Shown here: piece after piece, positions 1 through 6,058 of the stretch
Numbering within the stretch: position 1 is the stretch's first letter
Layout: each line of letters starts with the position of its first letter
From: Acidimicrobiaceae bacterium
GTDB taxonomy: Bacteria > Actinomycetota > Acidimicrobiia > Acidimicrobiales > RAAP-2
Length of the DNA stretch: 9,200 nt
Assembly (NCBI GenBank): GCA_003133005.1
Contig: PKZI01000209.1
Span: 1 to 9,200, forward strand
Reading direction: 5' to 3'
Notes under the pieces: model-generated
What the model saw: the letters and a program-made list of their open reading frames with translations, nothing else
Databases searched by the model: none
Told to the model about the DNA's origin: nothing
Translations under genes and position numbers: made by a program

Positions 1-41
1 GGTCCTGGAGGCCGCGGGTTCGACCCCCGTCGCTCACCCCA
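1..41 (+). tRNA. tRNA-His (GTG), 3' part only
   Basis: Only the 3' part of this gene lies in the window. From base 1 it reads as the last anticodon base and two loop bases (GGT), the 3' anticodon stem CCTGG, variable loop AGGCC, a T-arm GCGGG/TTCGACC/CCCGT (14-30, one G-T pair), a 3' acceptor strand CGCTCAC (31-37), base 73 = C (38) and an encoded CCA (39-41). C73 is characteristic of bacterial tRNA-His, where it pairs with the extra G-1, and an anticodon ending in G agrees with GTG. The 5' half and most of the anticodon are outside the window, so the isotype rests on C73 and the loop. The encoded CCA matters for comparison with the tRNA-Lys gene downstream. Confidence 0.85.
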
Positions 42-67
42 AGGGATCGTCGTTCGTCCACTTCCGC

Positions 68-82
68 GCCTCGCAACGAGGC
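68..82 (+). terminator. GC-rich hairpin after tRNA-His
   Basis: GCCTCG (68-73), loop CAA and CGAGGC (77-82) form a perfect 6-bp stem with a 3-nt loop, 26 nt past the tRNA-His CCA. There is no T-run after it, so it is at best an actinobacterial-style terminator or a processing hairpin. A second weak hairpin, AACCC-TTAC-GGGTT (124-137), lies just before the ribosome binding site of the next gene. Confidence 0.35.
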
Positions 83-151
83 TGAACGCCGCGATCGACG
101 AGACGTGTAGATTTCGCTGTGGTAACCCTTACGGGTTCAAAGGGGGAAACA

Positions 152-1576
152 ATGACTATCGTTCGCGACTCGTTCTACATCAATGGTGAGTGGGTAAAAG
201 CCACCTCGACCGAGACTCTGGACGTCACCTCGTCAGGCACCGGCGAGTTGTACGCCACCATCCCGGTCGCCACCGTCCAGGAGGCCAACTCCGCGGTTGA
301 AGCCGCTGCTGGGGCGTTCACCGCATGGTCCAACACCAGCCCGAAGGAGCGCGGCGAGTTCTTGGTACGTATCTCCGAGAAGTTGGCGGAGCGTTCTGAC
401 GAAATCGCGCTTGTCATTGCCAACGAAGTGGGCATGCCTCTCATGCTCGCCAAAGGCATTCAAGTGGGCCTACCTACTATGACCTTTGCCGATAACGCGA
501 AGCGCGCGGCCGAGTTCGTCTGGGAAGAAGAAGTCGGCAACTCCACCCTCGTTCGCGAACCAGTAGGCGTCGTCGCGGCGATCACGCCGTGGAACTATCC
601 GTTGCATCAGATCGCGAACAAGGTCGCCGCGTCACTGGCTGCCGGATGCACGGTTGTGCTCAAGCCGAGTGAAGTCGCACCGGTCAACGCGTTTTTATTG
701 GCCGACATCATTCACGAAATCGGGCTGCCCAAGGGTGTCTTTAACTTGGTGACCGGACTTGGTCCGGTCGTTGGCGAAGCCATCGTGGCCCACCCCAAAA
801 CCGACATGGTCTCCTTCACCGGATCGACGCGCGCCGGCAAGAGGGTGATGCAGATTGCCGCAGAGATGGTCAAGCGTGTGTCGCTCGAACTTGGTGGCAA
901 ATCAGCGAACATCATCCTCGAGGACGCTGACTTCGCCAAAGCGGTCGGCGACGGCGTCTTCAAGTCGTACCTGAACTCGGGCCAAACGTGCTCGGCCCTT
1001 ACCCGAATGCTCGTGCCACGTTCTCGTCTCGCCGAAGTCGAGGATTACGCGGTGGCGGCGGCCGCGGGACTCGCGCCGGCCGATCCAATCACCGGCGCGA
1101 GCCTTCTTGGTCCCTTGGTCAGCGCGACACAGCAACAACGCGTGCGCGACTACATCACCAAGGGAATTGACGAAGGGGCGCGGATCATCTGCGGTGGCGT
1201 CACTCCACCCGAAGGACTCGAGAAGGGCTACTACGTCGAACCGACGATTTTCTCTGACGTCACGACGAACATGACCATCGCGCAAGAGGAGATCTTCGGT
1301 CCGGTCCTTTCAATCATCCCTTACGACACCGAAGAAGAGGCGATTACCATCGCGAACGACTCAAATTACGGTCTCGCCGGTGGCGTATGGGCTGGATCAG
1401 ACGAGAAAGCGTTCGAAGTCGCGCGAAAGATCCGCACCGGCCAAGTCGAGATCAATGGCGGCAACTTCAATGTCGTCGCACCCTTTGGTGGCTACAAGCA
1501 ATCCGGGATCGGACGCGAGCTCGGGCAATATGGTTTCGAGGAGTTCCTCGAAGTAAAGGCCATTCAACACAATTAG
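152..1576 (+). CDS. NAD-dependent aldehyde dehydrogenase (ALDH superfamily)
   Basis: A 474-residue ALDH of normal length that should oxidise an aldehyde to its carboxylic acid in the cytosol with NAD+. The diagnostic elements appear in order: the TPWNYP motif with the oxyanion Asn near residue 148; the KPSE cofactor motif with Lys near 171, whose Glu favours NAD over NADP; FTGST near 222-226; LELGGK with the general-base Glu near 246; SGQTC with the catalytic Cys near 280; EEIFGPV near 379-385; and the C-terminal [15 protein letters not shown]. An in-frame GTG at 119 exists. ATG 152 is preferred because AGGGGG (141-146) sits at good spacing before it and the protein then begins [14 protein letters not shown], the normal family start. 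The substrate cannot be told. The gene stands alone between two tRNA genes and its 3' end is 40 nt from tRNA-Lys. Confidence 0.93.
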   Translation: MTIVRDSFYINGEWVKATSTETLDVTSSGTGELYATIPVATVQEANSAVEAAAGAFTAWSNTSPKERGEFLVRISEKLAERSDEIALVIANEVGMPLMLAKGIQVGLPTMTFADNAKRAAEFVWEEEVGNSTLVREPVGVVAAITPWNYPLHQIANKVAASLAAGCTVVLKPSEVAPVNAFLLADIIHEIGLPKGVFNLVTGLGPVVGEAIVAHPKTDMVSFTGSTRAGKRVMQIAAEMVKRVSLELGGKSANIILEDADFAKAVGDGVFKSYLNSGQTCSALTRMLVPRSRLAEVEDYAVAAAAGLAPADPITGASLLGPLVSATQQQRVRDYITKGIDEGARIICGGVTPPEGLEKGYYVEPTIFSDVTTNMTIAQEEIFGPVLSIIPYDTEEEAITIANDSNYGLAGGVWAGSDEKAFEVARKIRTGQVEINGGNFNVVAPFGGYKQSGIGRELGQYGFEEFLEVKAIQHN

Positions 1577-1577
1577 G

Positions 1578-1590
1578 CACTCAAGGAGTG
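1578..1590 (+). terminator. Possible weak terminator after the ALDH gene
   Basis: CACTC (1578-1582), loop AAG and GAGTG (1586-1590) form a 5-bp stem followed by TTTGTG. It starts two bases after the ALDH stop codon, where a terminator would be expected. The short stem and interrupted T-run make it weak. Confidence 0.4.
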
Positions 1591-1602
1591 TTTGTGCCCC
1601 GG

Positions 1603-1608
1603 TATAGA
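1603..1608 (+). promoter_or_regulatory. Candidate -10 box of tRNA-Lys
   Basis: TATAGA lies 8 nt upstream of the first base of tRNA-Lys, the spacing expected for a -10 element with a start point at or just before the mature 5' end. No convincing -35 hexamer is seen about 17 bp further upstream (the sequence there is CTCAAG). Confidence 0.35.
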
Positions 1609-1616
1609 CTCGTCTC

Positions 1617-1689
1617 GCGCCGGTAGCTCAATTGGCAGAGCATTTGACTCTTAATCAACAGGTTCCGGGTTCAAGTCCCGGCCGGCGCA
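1617..1689 (+). tRNA. tRNA-Lys (CTT), hybrid with island-derived 3' end
   Basis: A complete 73-nt cloverleaf. Acceptor strand GCGCCGG (1617-1623) pairs perfectly with CCGGCGC (1682-1688). The D-arm is GCTC/GAGC, the anticodon loop is CTCTTAA with anticodon CTT at 1650-1652, the T-arm is CCGGG/TTCAAGT/CCCGG (1665-1681), and the discriminator is A1689. The next bases are CTTCG, so CCA is not encoded, unlike in tRNA-His above. The outermost anticodon-stem pair 27-43 is T-C, a mismatch; base 27 lies outside and base 43 inside the repeated att segment. From A1647 onward the sequence is repeated at 4010-4053, which marks this gene as the integration site of the following island. The gene should be functional if CCA is added enzymatically. 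Confidence 0.95.
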
Positions 1690-1690
1690 C
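1647..1690 (+). repeat. Left att repeat (attL), 3' part of tRNA-Lys
   Basis: This 44-bp segment recurs at 4010-4053 in the same orientation with one difference (G1681 versus A4044). It begins at the last base of the 5' anticodon stem, covers the anticodon loop, variable loop, T-arm and 3' acceptor strand, and ends one base past the discriminator. The bases on both outer sides differ between copies. The 3' half of a tRNA gene is the classic attB of tyrosine-recombinase elements. Confidence 0.9.
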
Positions 1691-1814
1691 TTCGTACAAC
1701 TACTGGTCAGAGCGCATTGCGATCCGAGTATCGCACTCTCTACGGCGAAACCACGACTTTCTCTTTGTCATCGCACACAACGCCGGATATACGAACGGAT
1801 GCGCCCCCTCACCT

Positions 1815-2669
1815 TCATTCAGGCAGCACACACGTCCCAAGGAACCGGAGTAATTCGGTCGCGTCGTCATCCGAAAACAGGACGTCGAGAGCCTGATTGA
1901 ACTCCAGCTTTCGAGCAACCGGAACGCTGATGACATCAAAGCCTGATGTCATCAGCTCGCCAGTCATCATCAATCGAGCGGTTCGTTTATTCCCGTCGAA
2001 ATAGAACTGGCGCCGAACAGCCGATGCGAAGTAAATCAGAGCTCGCTGACGTGGATCTTCGACCGTTTCGAGGTACAAGATGAGGTCGTCAAAGTGTGCC
2101 CGCAGCGTTTCGCCGCCCGCTCCGTGCGGTGTGCCATCCACCAGGCCGCCGCTCGCCAAGTGGACAGTGCCACCTCCAGTAGCAGCGCCCTCGCCGCGAA
2201 AGGATCCCGATTCGATGGCCTCGTGTTTTGCCAGTAACCCGTGCAACTCGTCCGAGACGGACTTAGTGAGCGAAAATTCACCCGCGCCCACCATCTCATC
2301 CAGTCGGTTGTATGCGACGCTCAACGCTCGCACCTGCTCTTCGTCATCGAGCGTCTTGCCGCCCACGGTGATGCCTTCAAGGAGCGTCTTCACTTCTGGC
2401 AACGTGAAGTTGTTGCCCTCGAGAGCAGCCGTATTCCAGATCAACTCTGGCAAATGGGCTCGGAACCGGTGTCGGATGCGTTCGACATCGCTGGGGCGTA
2501 TCCGTTCGACATCGAACGTAGACCACGTGACGCCGGTGTCTCTATATACGCGCAGTATCTCTTCTCTGCGTTGACTCAAATTCAATGCGGGTTCCAGGCG
2601 GGAATGACCCGTGCGCGCCCGCTTCACATACTGGTTCGAGCCTCGTGCCCATTTTGGATTGTTCACCAT
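1815..2669 (-). CDS. Fic-family protein with His-to-Gln change in the Fic motif
   Basis: A 284-residue Fic-domain protein. Fic enzymes usually transfer AMP or another phosphate-containing group from a nucleotide to a target protein. Residues 80-86, TAALEGN, match the class II inhibitory helix pattern (S/T)xxxE(G/N) placed before the Fic core. The core motif at 221-229 reads QFYFDGNKR against HxFx(D/E)GN(G/K)R: the Asp, Gly-Asn, Lys and Arg of the nucleotide-binding loop are kept, but Gln (codon CAG) stands at the catalytic His and Tyr at the Phe. This could be an inactive or altered enzyme, or a feature of a subfamily. ATG 2669 is chosen over an upstream in-frame start at 2723. It has a strong AGGAGG seven bases before it and overlaps the regulator stop by 7 nt (ATGGTGA), implying translational coupling. 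It is probably the toxin or effector half of the pair. Confidence 0.88.
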   Translation of the reverse strand: MVNNPKWARGSNQYVKRARTGHSRLEPALNLSQRREEILRVYRDTGVTWSTFDVERIRPSDVERIRHRFRAHLPELIWNTAALEGNNFTLPEVKTLLEGITVGGKTLDDEEQVRALSVAYNRLDEMVGAGEFSLTKSVSDELHGLLAKHEAIESGSFRGEGAATGGGTVHLASGGLVDGTPHGAGGETLRAHFDDLILYLETVEDPRQRALIYFASAVRRQFYFDGNKRTARLMMTGELMTSGFDVISVPVARKLEFNQALDVLFSDDDATELLRFLGTCVLPE

Positions 2670-3412
2670 GTCATCGCCTCCTCTCGCGCAACGTTCGCCA
2701 CGGTTCCCCCGAGTGACAGACAATCGATGACGATCTGTATCGGGGCGGCGTAGTGGACGAGTCCTCTCATAAATGAACCCTCGAACAGTTCCGCTTCGCC
2801 ACGCACCACCCCGAGAGTGACGCGATCGAAGCGGTCTGTAGTGCGGACGTCACTTGCGGCTAACAGTTGTGAAACCGTCTGCACGTCGCTACACCACAGC
2901 ACGGTGATCGCGGGGGTTAACTCTCCAAGTTCTGGGAGGTACAGTCCTGCGGCACCTGAGAGCGCCCACTGTCCGCCTGCGGCATCTCCCGCTGACGCGA
3001 CAGAACCAACTGTCATTGTGCCGGTGTACCAGGCGGCACCATCACGAAGCAGCGGGGCCGACGCACGAGCTGCGGCGTTCACGAGTTCGATGGGATCATC
3101 CCCCTCCGCCAGCCGAATCAGTCGAGTCTGCCATTCGTCGATCTCAACCTCGGGCGCGACGTACCCCTCTTCGAGCATCGACCGAGCCGCTGCCGCTGCT
3201 CGCCAATCACTGATCGTGCGCGATGATATTGAGAGGTCCACGCCACAGCCGATGGCGATCTCGCGCAATGTTCCCACCGATGGGTCAACCTGGCCGGTGA
3301 GAATCCGGTGGAGGGTCGAGGCGGATACACCAGCGCGTCGGGCCGCAGTCGCCGCGTTTAGTCCTGACTCAAGGAGCCATTCACGCACGGTGTCGCTAAC
3401 TAATATTTCCAT
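2663..3412 (-). CDS. Xre-type HTH regulator, putative antitoxin of the Fic pair
   Basis: A 249-residue protein. Residues about 17-60 form an Xre/HTH_3-like DNA-binding domain, with second helix NAATAARRAGV, recognition helix SASTLHRILTG and a following helix GTLREIAIGCGV. Residues about 85-249 form a second domain. Its end (FMRGLVHYAAPIQIVIDCLS and the following alanine-rich helix) vaguely resembles the C-terminal part of AbiEi-type regulators; this is a low-confidence resemblance. It is the first gene of an operon whose second gene, fic, overlaps its stop codon by 7 nt. ATG 3412 has no Shine-Dalgarno sequence, but a TATAAT box lies 7 bp upstream, so the mRNA is probably leaderless or nearly so. 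The start codon lies inside one of three matching palindromes, which points to autorepression. Whether it neutralises the Fic protein directly or only controls its transcription cannot be seen. Confidence 0.82.
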   Translation of the reverse strand: MEILVSDTVREWLLESGLNAATAARRAGVSASTLHRILTGQVDPSVGTLREIAIGCGVDLSISSRTISDWRAAAAARSMLEEGYVAPEVEIDEWQTRLIRLAEGDDPIELVNAAARASAPLLRDGAAWYTGTMTVGSVASAGDAAGGQWALSGAAGLYLPELGELTPAITVLWCSDVQTVSQLLAASDVRTTDRFDRVTLGVVRGEAELFEGSFMRGLVHYAAPIQIVIDCLSLGGTVANVAREEAMTW

Positions 3413-3476
3413 ATGAGGAATTATAGCAGATACATTCCGTATATGGAAAATTACGAACTCTATTGCTTATACGGAA
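3407..3476. promoter_or_regulatory. Three phased palindromic operators, 28-bp period
   Basis: Three 14-bp sites share the pattern TTCC-N6-GGAA: TTCCATATGAGGAA (3407-3420), TTCCGTATATGGAA (3435-3448) and the imperfect TTGCTTATACGGAA (3463-3476). Their starts are exactly 28 bp apart. The consensus is close to TTCC(A/G)TATA(C/T)GGAA, a two-fold symmetric site suited to a dimeric Xre repressor. Site 1 covers the regulator start codon and the probable transcription start; site 2 covers the -35 position. The spacing is about 2.7 helical turns, so dimers would not sit on the same face. Binding by the adjacent regulator is an inference. Confidence 0.6.
3420..3425 (-). promoter_or_regulatory. TATAAT -10 box of the regulator-fic operon
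   Basis: On the minus strand these bases read TATAAT, a perfect -10 consensus. The box ends 7 bp before ATG 3412, so transcription should begin at or within a few bases of the start codon, giving a leaderless message as is common in actinobacteria. The -35 region 17 bp upstream reads TTCCAT and falls inside the second palindrome, so a bound regulator would block RNA polymerase. Confidence 0.6.
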
Positions 3477-3532
3477 TTTTTCCTCTTCCAACACTGTTTA
3501 TTCCTGGAAGTAGTTTCACATAACGAACGAAA

Positions 3533-3674
3533 GGGCTAGTGAGATAACTACGCAGCTATCGCATGTTGTGGTTCCGGGCTTCGCCACGACCTGGACTTTT
3601 ACGAAGAACAGCTGGTCAACGTGGGAGGGTGCTGCCTACTACATCTTGGGTCTACGTAGTTATCTCACCAGCCC
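3533..3674. repeat. MITE-like element with 20-bp terminal inverted repeats
   Basis: The left arm GGGCTAGTGAGATAACTACG (3533-3552) is the reverse complement of the right arm at 3655-3674 with one mismatch; the arms are separated by 102 bp. A 10-bp direct repeat, ACGAACGAAA, lies immediately outside the left arm (3523-3532) and again two bases outside the right arm (3677-3686), resembling a target-site duplication. The interior has no transposase motif. It fits a miniature inverted-repeat element or an IS reduced to its two ends. I do not recognise the family. A structural or recombination site of the host island is an alternative. Confidence 0.55.
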
Positions 3675-3884
3675 TTACGAACGAAACTGTGGGGATCATT
3701 TTGTCGACAAAGAGCCCGTAACGCGAACGGGTCTTGGACACGTCCAGCATCCAGGGAGTACCGCAGCCACGTCAAAGCGCTCCTACCGTAACGTCCCCTC
3801 AGTCGCACTTGACCCAGTTGTCCGTCCACGCGGAACAAGTCCAGATCAAAACTCGATAGTGCCCACGTCAGTTTCAACATTTCC

Positions 3885-3907
3885 AACACCACAGAAAACA
3901 CCACAGA
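3885..3907 (+). repeat. Tandem direct repeat in CA-rich tract
   Basis: AACACCACAGA occurs at 3885-3895 and again at 3897-3907, a 12-bp period. It lies about 100 bp inside the right att repeat, where arm-type integrase or accessory-protein sites are often found. It may equally be a by-product of the local base skew. Confidence 0.4.
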
Positions 3908-3925
3908 CCACAACTAATGGGAACT

Positions 3926-3988
3926 ACCAAACCGACATGAACGGACAAGATTCCGTTCAGACAAAGCACTACAACGACCAAACCGACA
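3926..3988 (+). repeat. Pair of 12-bp direct repeats near attR
   Basis: ACCAAACCGACA occurs at 3926-3937 and 3977-3988, 51 bp apart, the second ending 21 bp before the right att repeat. The arrangement is compatible with arm-type recombinase sites of an attachment region, but no recombinase is encoded here to support it. Confidence 0.4.
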
Positions 3989-4009
3989 CATCAAATCAGG
4001 TGGCAAACT

Positions 4010-4053
4010 ACTCTTAATCAACAGGTTCCGGGTTCAAGTCCCGACCGGCGCAC
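4010..4053 (+). repeat. Right att repeat (attR), tRNA-Lys 3' fragment with original CCA tail
   Basis: Matches 1647-1690 at 43 of 44 positions. It lacks the acceptor 5' strand, D-arm and 5' anticodon stem, so it is not a tRNA gene. The last bases read GCGC-A-CC, and base 4054-4055 continue CA, so this copy is followed in register by an encoded CCA (4053-4055 read CCA after A4052). That is the 3' end expected of the ancestral tRNA-Lys gene. The one mismatch (A4044 for G1681) would break a T-stem pair and is probably drift in a non-functional copy. Confidence 0.88.
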
Positions 4054-4100
4054 CAAAGTTAAATGCGATTAGGAGAGGAACTCGCTCAACACGAGAACCT

Positions 4101-4688
4101 TCAGTCCGCCTGTTGGACCTCTTGGTAATAATTTCTTCGCGTTGCCGTTGAATCAGTCGTCGCGTCGCCCGAAGATGTCTTGCCGGTTGCGCGAGGCGAC
4201 GTCACCAAACGTTCGAGATTCTCCAGACTCTCGACCATACCCTTGCGCCAGAACTCACCGTCCCTTATGAACTCGCGCAAACCCGACGAGAGACGACTGC
4301 CATCGTAAAACTCGGTGACGCGAGTCAGGTTCGTCCCCAGCGGTTCGAGCTCCCATCCCCAATAACGCGTCTCTGGAACATTCGGGTCGCCCGGAAAATC
4401 AGACTCCTGGTAGGTGTGCACGCGCGGTTCCCACACGATGCGCCTCTCCGGCTCAAATTCGATGACGTGATTTTCCATGCCGTAGTTGCCCAAACTCCAG
4501 TGGGTCATGTGCATGACGAAGACATCACCAGCCTTGGTGATGACGAAATTCTCATCAGCACTTTGGGCCATCCCCGTGCCGTCAATGAAAGGATGCATAG
4601 CGGGCTTTGACAGCACGGCGAAGATCTCGGCAGCTGGTGCCTCGATGACGCGAGAAACCGAAATTGAGGGATTCACCAACTCACTCAT
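4101..4688 (-). CDS. SRPBCC (START/polyketide cyclase-like) family protein
   Basis: A 195-residue cytosolic protein. Residues about 6-165 show the SRPBCC helix-grip layout: a first strand and helix SISVSRVIEAPAAEIFAVLSKPAMHPFIDG, then alternating strands (VFVMHMTHW, MENHVIEFEPERRIVWEPRV, RYWGWELEPLGTNLTRVTEFYDG) and a long C-terminal helix (GEFWRKGMVESLENLERLV). Such proteins bind hydrophobic ligands or act as cyclases or lipid carriers; the ligand is unknown. The last 30 residues are a low-complexity polar tail (TGKTSSGDATTDSTATRR) beyond the usual domain. The gene ends 48 bp from the right island repeat and diverges from the chromate transporter gene, the two starts being about 116 bp apart. 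The start is ATG 4688, with only a weak GGAA upstream. Confidence 0.8.
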   Translation of the reverse strand: MSELVNPSISVSRVIEAPAAEIFAVLSKPAMHPFIDGTGMAQSADENFVITKAGDVFVMHMTHWSLGNYGMENHVIEFEPERRIVWEPRVHTYQESDFPGDPNVPETRYWGWELEPLGTNLTRVTEFYDGSRLSSGLREFIRDGEFWRKGMVESLENLERLVTSPRATGKTSSGDATTDSTATRRNYYQEVQQAD

Positions 4689-4804
4689 GGTTCCAAGAGT
4701 AGATGAATTGCCAAATCACTGCGCGGTATCACGTGCGAAGGTTGTTCAGCAACCGAAGGATGAAACAATCGCCCGCGACGACCTCGTGCGAGACTCATTC
4801 AACC

Positions 4805-5986
4805 ATGAAAGATGACGTTCCGGTTCCGCACGGGGAAAAGGCGGCGTCGCTTCTAACGATCGCGCGCGAGTGGACAAAGCTCGGGTTCATTGGATTTGGC
4901 GGACCACCGACACACATTGTTCTGTTGCGCCGATTGTGCGTCGAAGAACGTAGATGGCTCGAACCAGAAGAATTTGAAGACGCGATCGCCGCCACGAATC
5001 TCCTACCAGGACCCGCATCGACGCAACTCGCAATCTTTTGCGCGTGGAAACTTCGTCGAGCCCGAGGTGCGATCGTTGGTGGATTGGGTTTCATTCTCCC
5101 GGGTTTGGCGATGATCATCGCTCTTTCAGCTGTTTTCCTCGCGAAGCATCCACCCATTGGAGTCCTTGGCGCAGCAGCTGGGGCCGGCGCCGTCGTTCCG
5201 GCGGTTGCGCTAAATGCGTCGCTCGGCCTCGTGCCAGGGAGTTGGCAACGCATCGCCTCGTTACGAGCACCGCGTCTTCGGTGGGTTCTCTATGCGGTGG
5301 CGGGCGGCGTATCTTCGGCACTTTTCGGCCAGTACCTCGTCGTCACTCTCATCATCTGTGGCCTTTTAGAAATCCTTATACGGCGTCGCGGTACGCCAGG
5401 AGCGACGAGCCTGTCGAGATCTCTCCTTATCGGTGCGGCGCATTCAACAGCAATGGGCGGTCTCGCCGCACTCAGTTGGGAAGCACTCAAAGTTGGGGCG
5501 CTCTCCTACGGCGGCGGATTCGTCATCGTCCCGTTGATGCAGCATGATGCGGTCAGTACCTATCACTGGATGTCGGGTCCGCAGTTCCTCAACGCGGTGG
5601 CCTTAGGACAAGTGACACCAGGACCAGTCGTGCAGACGGTGAGCGTCGTTGGTTACGCGGCCGCGGGCATTGGTGGCGCGCTCCTCGCTGCCGCGCTGGC
5701 GTTCGCTCCATCGTTCGGCTTCGTGCTCGCAGGCGGTCCGAGGTTCGGGCGCATTCGCCAAAACAGTACGGTCCAAAACTTCTTGTTGGGCGCGGGACCC
5801 GCCGTCGTCGGCGCTATCGCAGGGTCCGCAATCCCACTTGGACTCTCACTGCACCTCTACTGGCAAATCCCCGTTCTGGCGGTCGCGCTCGTCTGGCTTC
5901 TCGTTGCGCGCTGGAGCGTCGTGAGTTGCCTCCTCGCTGGCGGAGCCGTCGGCGCCGTGCTGGCGCTCGTCGGTGTACACGTGTGA
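4805..5986 (+). CDS. chrA: Chromate transporter, CHR (ChrA) family, two-domain form
   Basis: A 393-residue polytopic inner-membrane protein, the normal length of long CHR proteins, which export chromate and probably related oxyanions. Both homologous halves are present. The N-terminal half has FGGPPTH (31-37), LLPGPASTQ (66-74) and GGLGFILPG (92-100); the C-terminal half has LSYGGGFVIVP (233-243) and VTPGPVVQT (270-278). Several hydrophobic helices separate and follow these motifs. In-frame ATGs also exist at 4703 and 4760. I choose 4805 because the first conserved helix (LTIAREWTKLGFIGFGGP) then starts about 16 residues in, as usual in the family. None of the three starts has a well-placed ribosome binding site, so the start is uncertain. 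No chrB regulator is adjacent, so a physiological role other than chromate resistance is possible. Confidence 0.88.
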   Translation: MKDDVPVPHGEKAASLLTIAREWTKLGFIGFGGPPTHIVLLRRLCVEERRWLEPEEFEDAIAATNLLPGPASTQLAIFCAWKLRRARGAIVGGLGFILPGLAMIIALSAVFLAKHPPIGVLGAAAGAGAVVPAVALNASLGLVPGSWQRIASLRAPRLRWVLYAVAGGVSSALFGQYLVVTLIICGLLEILIRRRGTPGATSLSRSLLIGAAHSTAMGGLAALSWEALKVGALSYGGGFVIVPLMQHDAVSTYHWMSGPQFLNAVALGQVTPGPVVQTVSVVGYAAAGIGGALLAAALAFAPSFGFVLAGGPRFGRIRQNSTVQNFLLGAGPAVVGAIAGSAIPLGLSLHLYWQIPVLAVALVWLLVARWSVVSCLLAGGAVGAVLALVGVHV

Positions 5987-6058
5987 GAAGTCCTTGTCCA
6001 ACTGAACGAGTCCTCCATTCGTAAACCAACGAGGCTGCTGGCAAAGCGACTTGGTGTA

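Larger units (their letters stand above)
3421..4009. other. Non-coding part of the island between regulator and right repeat
   Basis: No credible gene is seen in these 590 bases. The left end is AT-rich and holds the promoter and operators. The middle holds a 142-bp inverted-repeat element (3533-3674). The right part (about 3840-4009) is strikingly poor in G and T on the plus strand. A plus-strand frame stays open from 3568 to 4017, but its composition (TPQKTPQTTTNGNYQTD) follows the base skew, it has no ribosome binding site, and its stop lies inside the tRNA repeat. I take it as non-coding. Confidence 0.6.
1647..4053. mobile_element. 2.4-kb island integrated at tRNA-Lys, no integrase seen
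   Basis: The direct repeats 1647-1690 and 4010-4053 delimit the island; one copy completes the tRNA gene and the other is an isolated tRNA 3' fragment. The cargo is an Xre regulator plus Fic gene pair on the minus strand, a palindrome-rich control region, an inverted-repeat element and a CA-rich tract. I find no tyrosine or serine recombinase, no transposase, and no replication or transfer gene. It would therefore be a non-autonomous element moved in trans, or a remnant that has lost its integrase. Without the island the locus would read ALDH, tRNA-Lys with encoded CCA, then the SRPBCC gene in the opposite direction. An ancient tandem duplication of the tRNA end is a less likely alternative. 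Confidence 0.8.

Noticed and set aside
119..151. GTG 119 as the start of the aldehyde dehydrogenase.
   Set aside because: It adds an atypical 11-residue extension; ATG 152 has a strong ribosome binding site and the normal family N-terminus.
1718..1735. Inverted repeat TGCGAT-CCGAGT-ATCGCA downstream of the fic gene, as a possible terminator.
   Set aside because: It lies 80 bp past the stop codon with a short stem and no T-run on the minus strand; the 125-bp gap 1690-1814 shows nothing else.
1632..1853. Plus-strand frame running through tRNA-Lys and into the island.
   Set aside because: It starts inside the tRNA and has no coding character or ribosome binding site.
2670..2723. Upstream in-frame start of the Fic gene at 2723.
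   Set aside because: It would overlap the regulator by 61 bp without a good ribosome binding site, whereas ATG 2669 has AGGAGG at ideal spacing and a coupled stop-start.
2080..2753. Long plus-strand frames opposite the fic and regulator genes.
   Set aside because: They are antisense shadows of genes with clear domains.
3568..4017. Open plus-strand frame of 149 codons next to attR, containing LGHVQHPGSTAATSKRSY, faintly like the LGH...Y end of a tyrosine recombinase.
   Set aside because: The spacing from His to Tyr is too long, no upstream Arg or HxxR box is seen, there is no ribosome binding site, the frame crosses the inverted-repeat element, and the tail mirrors base skew. Not enough to call an integrase remnant.
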